From: Culex pipiens pallens
Taxonomy: Eukaryota > Arthropoda > Insecta > Diptera > Culicidae
Direction: 5' to 3'
NCBI RefSeq assembly: GCF_016801865.2
Contig: NC_068939.1
Location: forward strand, 40,710,747-40,774,746
DNA length: 64,000 nt
The first letter of the stretch is position 1, and every line of letters starts with the position of its first letter. This document shows, piece by piece, positions 58,235 through 64,000 of the stretch. A program made the position numbers and the translations under genes. The notes below the pieces were generated by a model that was given only the letters and a program-made list of their open reading frames with translations, ran no database searches and was not told where the DNA came from.

Positions 58235-58440
58235 TCCGACTCCGACTCCGACTCCGGGTTATCAGAAATTTTCGGCTCCGACTCCGACTCCGACTCCAGC
58301 TCATAAAATTGAGGCGACTCCGACTCCGACTCCGACTCCAGCTGTTTGAGTTTTGAAGACTCCGACTCCGACTCCGACTCCAGGTCCCCAAAAAGACCCG
58401 ACTCCACCGACTCCGGCTCCGACTCCGACTCCGACTCCAC
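58235..58440. repeat. GACTCC hexamer array, right subterminal
   Basis: Interrupted (GACTCC)n runs matching those at the left end of the hAT-like element. Confidence 0.8.
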
Positions 58441-58455
58441 AGCCCTGGTATTTTG

Positions 58456-59999
58456 AAACATTTAAAGGTCGTATCGAGGTGCTTCGAATTGGAAGAATCT
58501 TTCAGCATTAAGTCATTTGAAACAAAGCTAGCTAGCAGGCCTGCAAAAAGTTTCCAACCCAGCGTACACATGAAGCAAACCAAAATGTCAGTTCACTGCT
58601 AGCATGTGACTGCAGGCCTACTGTGTCTATTCAACCACTGCCGCCTGACTTGTGCCGGTCGGCTGCTGGAGAATGAGAGACGTGAAAAAATGAGCTACAC
58701 TCACTCAATTCGTGTCATATGACTGACTCGTAAAATCCTCTTTAAACACTATTTTGACTATTTTCAAACAATTGAATGGTTGTAGACTGTGCAAAACACT
58801 TAAAACAACCATAACTCATATTCAAAATTACATTTTAACGCATAAATACGAACTTTATGTGTAAAAACTTGTTTCTTTATGTGTGTGCGTGCAACGTCGA
58901 GTGAGTGTTGGTCGGCTACTGCCTCGCATTGCAGCTGCTCAATGAGCTAGGGCACTCACGACTGCGCCGGGTTTGTTTATGTCACGGTTTTGCAGTTCAG
59001 TGAATGGATCTCAAAATTTCGTGTCAAAGTCGCCGATTTTCGCGTCATGACCCCTGACATTTTCAGCACTGCTAGCTAGTTCATACATTTTTGTTGACAA
59101 ATATTTGGCACTAGTCTAGCGTCCGAGGTCAATCACTCTTCGCCCAGGTTTACTTTGAATGACTGGGTTTGTTAATGGGAATGAACTTAAAATTTATCAA
59201 CACATAAAAAATGTGTATGCGATTAATTAGCACCATCATTTAAGAAAACAGCTACCAAAACTGAAACGAATGGAAAACGAATCTTAGGTTCTTTTGAAAA
59301 AATTGCAGGGGGTTTCCAACATGTTGTCAGACTGGTCTCAAATCCGGCATTATTCGGAGTTTGAGAAAGTAATTCAGTACCTAAAGGTCGACAAACGATG
59401 CAACTCTCATAATTTATATGTAATATAAACCTATTGAGTATTATCAAACATTTTTAAGGGAATTTTTTTAAGGGAATTTTTTGAAGATTTTCAAACATAT
59501 CAATGGTCGCAGTTTCTAGAGGCCATTTTTCAGCTGTCGATGAACGTCAAAGCGTTGATAGGTCAACATGAGATGCTCCATGAAAACACATGCATTTTCC
59601 GTACAAACGAGGTGGTCGAAATTCATTTGACATTGTTGCCAATTTCATTTTTTTTAAATCATGTCTTTTAGTAATTGTTTAAATTGAAATTAAATTGATT
59701 TGAAAATGAATTGACACCTTACTATCTTTAAGCTTTTAAAACCAAATGTATCTAGACAAATATTACTTAATAATACCACCCTAGAACCCGCACCTTTGTA
59801 GATAGTTTGTCGCGTTCCTCTCGCGAGTTGGTTGCTTTGTCACCGGCAACGGGTTCAAGCAATGATTAGCCGGCTGTTTGAGATTCATACAAACCTCTTT
59901 ACCGTTTCCCTTGATCCAGCGTTAGAGCTAGGCGTTAGAACTCTCGTGCTCGCGGGTCTAGTTTGAGTGTAACTTCCGTTGAGAACGGTTCCCTTCGAT
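58456..59999. other. Upstream flank of gene H
   Basis: No gene seen. The last 250 bases are less AT-rich and should contain the promoter and leader of gene H. No TATA box could be assigned. Confidence 0.35.
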
Positions 60000-62900
60000 A
60001 TGGTGTCCGCGTGGGCTTTCGCGCCTTTTGTGCTGGCTTTGGTCCATTTTGGGCAGTGCTCTCCGATTGTTCCTCCGTTGTATCGGTACGAAGATTATAC
60101 CAAGTGTCGCCAGGATGACCAAATTGGGGCCTATTGCTTCGTGAAAGTGGTCTTCCAAGAGGATCGGGATCCTTTTGTGAGTTGGAATGTTGCTAACATA
60201 ATCCTCAAATCATTCAAAATTTGTTCCTTCCAAACATAAAAAAATAAAACAGGACACAACCCGGATTGTGGCCGAATTTCGACACAGTTTGCTAGACTGG
60301 GGAATATGCGTGGCGGATTGTGAACGAGAAATGAGCAGCTTGACGCAGGAACAGCGCCACCGGTTGTTCCAGCCCAAGTTCCAGATCAACCATACGGTAA
60401 GTTATGCCAACGCAAGCGATGGCTTTTAAGTGGATGTTAATTGACGGTCTAGTCTTGCGTTGCGATCATTCCGGTGCTCCATATTGGAGATTGCGGCGGA
60501 ACTAGTTCTTGGGGGATAATTGCACGCTCTGTGGGAGAATTAAACGCACATGCAGTATGCAGTTACAGCGATTTACCTGGATGTTGTAATTTCTAAGGCT
60601 TTTCATGAATGAGAGTAATTTGAATTCTCGTGTGCAGGATTTCTAAGAATTTGTACTAAAATATTGGTATTTTTTTTAATCCAGTGTGAGATATGTTTAA
60701 TCTGTGTATCAGAGAAAATATTTATTCAGAAGCTTTCCACTGAATTTAATTAAGTTCAATTGATTTAAAGAGCAGAACAAATCGCGTTATGTATTATTGA
60801 TTCCTGTTACATTAATTCATTTTTGCAGATTTTGTTAGCTTGGCAGATGTTTTAAGCAGGGTTTATTGAGAGCATTTTTGCCTTCCTCACTGAGGTAAGG
60901 CTTTAATCCTAGGGAGTCCAATTTTCCCGGGTTTTATATTTCCCGGGAAACGGGAATAATATTTTTTGAATAGCGGGAATTCCTGGATCCCGGGAAATTT
61001 TTGAAACAGTCATAAAATCTAAGTTTTCATTATATTGGGTTTGTTTTCAAGCTTAAAATCATAGAATTAGTTTAAAATTTTAATCGGTGATAATGCACAG
61101 TTCAATCGAAAAAATGTCAGCATTAAATATTGATTTTTTTAGCTGTGTTGTGCTTTGGATTTAAAATTAACCACAATTTTCAATATATTGTGATTCAAAT
61201 TGAATATGTCTTTTATAACTATATTTCTTTTATTCATTTTTTATATGACATGACTATAAAAGCCTGAAAAATTTCTTTGAAAATGTAATAAAAAACAAGA
61301 ATAAAAAACAAGAAGCAAAAACAAATTATATAATTCCGATCAATGTAAAATTTAAGATAGGTTTTGAATCGCATGTTTTATATAAAACATACTTTAAAAA
61401 AAAATCTTTGGGTAACTATCGCTAACTGGGGAAACTCTACACTACAGTCTGAATAGTTACAAGAGATTTTAGAGCAATAAATTTGAAAATCGGTGAACTA
61501 ATTGTTTTGTTCTCAAATTCAAAATCTTAAATATACGTAAATATAATACCCAGTCTTTTAAAAATATATAAAATTAAATGTAAAATATGTATGCCGAATA
61601 AAAATCTTAATGCTTTAAAATTCTTATCGATTTCTAAGTAGTCAACTTATTATCTGACCGAGCCACGTAGCCTAGTAGTAACGCTCCCGCCTAGTAAGCG
61701 GTAGATCGGGGTTCAAATCCCAGCTCGGACCAACACAACCACTGGTCGTGGCCGGCGTCGGTATTGATCAGCAAGATGGGAACCTTTGAAAATTGCGAAG
61801 GGGTGATGATTGGTTCCTACTTTTCATCTGTGTTATACGGAGCAATTTTTGGGGGTCCTGGTCAGTGCACCAATGCTATGCTATGCTATATTTTTTTAAT
61901 CATTAATATTTTTCTACACAAGAACTTTGCTTCCCTTCAAGAAACATTAAATTTTAGGTAAATTTCTGAGGAGTTCTAAACTGGCTAAATTATGTGGTTG
62001 TGATTAAAGCGATACGCATTTGGCAAATTAGTCAGGATACTCCGCAATCTGTGAACAAAAGTCACTCGACACTGCACATGAAACGTTCATCATCCGCGGA
62101 TGTCAACAAGGTTAACAGAACCTTTTTGCTTGCCTGTGCTAATGATACTATGATTAAGAGCCTACACTTTACCTGCGACACGTGTCGCTTTAGTAAACAT
62201 GATTCAATATGATTGATTTTAATTAAGTTTTATTCACTGACAATTTCAATAAAGTTTACATGTTTGAGTATCTTAAAACAAGATATTGAATTATTTGATG
62301 TTGGAAATACGATCTGCATAAGGTTTTTAACAAGGTTTCCCCGTTACAGTACATTCTACCTGACCATTGGGGTCAATACCTGCAATCGTACAAAGATCGA
62401 TACGGCGAATTGATCAACGTTTGCGTTAATAACCGTCTGGAACGGAACTACAACGTTCACCGGCATGCATACTCCGAGATCGAGTACTGCACCTCCAAAG
62501 ACGAGCTGGGAATGTCAAAGAAGAATCCAGGTAAGCGACACTCAACTCGATCAAACTACAAGTACACTTCATCAACCTTGCATTTCCAGACTGGCTAATG
62601 ATCACTTTCTACGCAATCGTTCTAACGTTGATCGTCCTCATGGTCGGCGCCAACGTCGTTGACTGGCTGGGTCATGATCAGGTCAAAGGTAATCGCTCAT
62701 TAAGTTGTCACCAGTTCTGATCTTAACAAATGAATGACGTGATCTGTACCGTTCTAGAACACATCGTTGTGTCATCGTTCTCGGTGCGCCGCAACTGGGA
62801 TCGGCTGACGGAGCAACCGACGAGTGAACTGTACCGGGAGTTTGGTTACATTGACGGACTTCGAGTGTTTACGAGTGTGTTTGTGCTGGGCATACACTGT

Positions 62901-64000
62901 TTGATGATCGCAGGTATTATTCCGTTGAGCAACCCAGAGTACACTGAAGAGGTGGGTAAGATATTGAAGGGATAAGAATAATAGTTAACAACATCTCAAT
63001 TGCAGGTTCTGAAGAATCCGTTCCTTGTAGATCTCTGTACGATCTGTATTGTTACCGTCCAGATCTTTTTTGCCATTAGTGGGGTTCTGCTGACAACAAC
63101 GGTTCTCAAAGACATTGATCGCAAGCCACAGTTGGAATCGATCTACTTTTGGGAAAAGATCAAAAACCGTTTGATTAGAATTGTTCCGGTGTACTACTTC
63201 TTCCTGTTGGTATCGATCGTTGGCGATGAGTTACCAGGAGTTGAAATGGGGACAGTTGGCTACAAAACGCTTATCCAGGAGCAGGGTCGATGCCGAAAGA
63301 AGTGGTGGACTAACGTGCTGTTTGTGAGTAACTTGCCACCATTCGGCGAAGAGCGATGCAGTCTGCAGGGTTGGTATCTGGCGGCTGATCAACAGCTGTT
63401 CCTCGTAACGTTACTGCTCATGGCGGCATTTTGGAAGTTCCCAAAACAAGCTGGTGCCTTGATGTGGTCATGTGTAGCTATTGCGTTGGCCATTCCAGCC
63501 GGGATTGTGTACTTTTATGAGCTGGAGTCTTCATTGCCAGTCAGGCTAAGGTACTGCTGGCATAGTTACTTAAAACTAAACGAATAACCGACAACTTGAA
63601 CTTTTCAGCGATCTTCAGTTTCTGTTCATGTACCAAGCGTGGTTCAACCACCTGTACATGCCAGGCTATTCAAACATGAACAGTTACATGGCAGGAGTGG
63701 TCGTTGGATATCTGTATCACCAACATAAGCATAACAAGCTGGATTTGGACAATTCCATGGTTAGTTCTTTCGATCAACACAAGTATCTTTAAATGACCCT
63801 CATTGAATTCCAGCTGTACACTATCTTGAAAAAAGCTCGTCTACCCCTGCTAGCCCTAGCGTACCTTCCGACGTTCATCTTCTACCGCTACGAGATTCCT
63901 CGCTCCTCTTGGCTCACCATGACACACACCATCCTGTACCGAAACGTTGGTGTCATCGCCGGGTGCGTAAGCTTCATCGAGTGCTTCCGAAATCCCCCGG
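60000..64000 (+). CDS. Gene H: NRF-domain membrane acyltransferase (3' end outside window)
   Basis: Exons seen: 60000-60176, 60253-60396, 62350-62530, 62590-62688, 62758-62951, 63006-63550, 63609-63759 and 63814 to the window end, giving 559 residues so far. The first true ATG in frame opens a signal peptide (MVSAWAFAPFVLALVHFGQCS), followed by PPLYRYEDYTKC and WGICVADC. R-x10-H (ending VLGIH) and RLIR before IVPVYYFF are intact. Intron 2 is 1.95 kb and carries a SINE, whereas that of G is 57 nt. By comparison with F and G, about 90 residues are missing beyond the edge. It is the only F/G/H member on the plus strand. Confidence 0.87.
61650..61892 (+). mobile_element. tRNA-headed SINE in intron 2 of gene H
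   Basis: The head has a Thr-like anticodon loop CTAGTAA between CCGC and GCGG, a B box GGTTCAAATCC and a CCGAG/CTCGG stem. A body of about 130 bases ends in an ATGCT repeat tail (near 61873-61890). Target duplications were not identified. A short open frame at 61764-61961 lies in the body and is not a gene. Confidence 0.6.

Larger units (their letters stand above)
54239..58447. mobile_element. hAT-like DNA transposon, non-autonomous, with 8-bp target duplication
   Basis: The ends CAGGGCTGCGGAGTCGG and CCGACTCCACAGCCCTG are inverted copies with one mismatch. GTATTTTG stands directly on both sides (54231-54238 and 58448-58455). An 8-bp duplication and CAGGG termini are typical of the hAT superfamily. 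Subterminal arrays of GACTCC hexamers lie at 54270-54465 and 58235-58440. No transposase frame is present in the 4.2 kb. Other elements sit inside it. Confidence 0.82.

Noticed and set aside
61655..61733. Functional tRNA-Thr gene
   Set aside because: Stems contain mismatches and a SINE body with a repeat tail follows directly.
1..64000. CRISPR array, bacterial operon or phage content
   Set aside because: Spliced genes, poly(A) signals and eukaryotic transposons exclude a prokaryotic origin; the repeats have no spacer pattern.

Overview
The window is animal nuclear DNA, most likely from a culicine mosquito such as Culex. The genes have many very short GT..AG introns (about 50-70 nt) and AATAAA poly(A) signals. 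The flanks are packed with small inverted-repeat elements and tRNA-headed SINEs of the type common in mosquitoes. A run of exactly 100 N marks a scaffold gap. The species is an inference; no marker gene settles it.

The main content is a cluster of eight paralogous NRF-domain acyltransferase genes (relatives of nematode nrf-6/ndg-4 and fly drop-dead). I rebuilt their exons by hand, and all seven complete models keep the reading frame from ATG to stop. I call them A to H. Left to right they are A (17444-19970, -), B (20390-22551, -), C (22880-25106, +), D (26015-29254, -), E (31875-37214, -), F (37547-40114, -), G (45136-47514, -) and H (60000-64000+, +, cut by the window end). Each predicts a signal peptide, an extracellular Cys-containing NRF segment and a multi-pass acyltransferase-3 domain. 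All eight keep the R-x10-H and RxxR motifs of that family. Protein similarity and exon lengths sort them into three subfamilies: A/D/E, B/C and F/G/H. A lone 82-nt first exon at 10500-10581 matches the first exon of D and E in length, phase and character, so a ninth gene existed or extends left of the window.

Layout. 1-117 is the 3' end of an unrelated + strand gene, followed by its 3' UTR. 118-10499 is almost all inverted-repeat elements, foldbacks and one SINE with clear target duplications. 10500-17443 holds the orphan exon, more repeats and one unexplained low-repeat stretch. 17444-40114 is the dense gene cluster, with intron 1 of E swollen by two repeats. 40115-45135 is repeats, including nested insertions. 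Gene G follows. 47515-59999 is repeats, the 100-N gap with a duplicated segment on each side, and a 4.2 kb hAT-like element with an 8-bp target duplication and other insertions inside it. Gene H closes the window.

The genes probably act in parallel, not in one pathway. They look like a family of integral membrane acyltransferases at the cell surface or in the secretory pathway. Substrates are unknown. Copies differ in intron content, and B and C share a 328-bp divergent promoter region, so expression has probably diverged.
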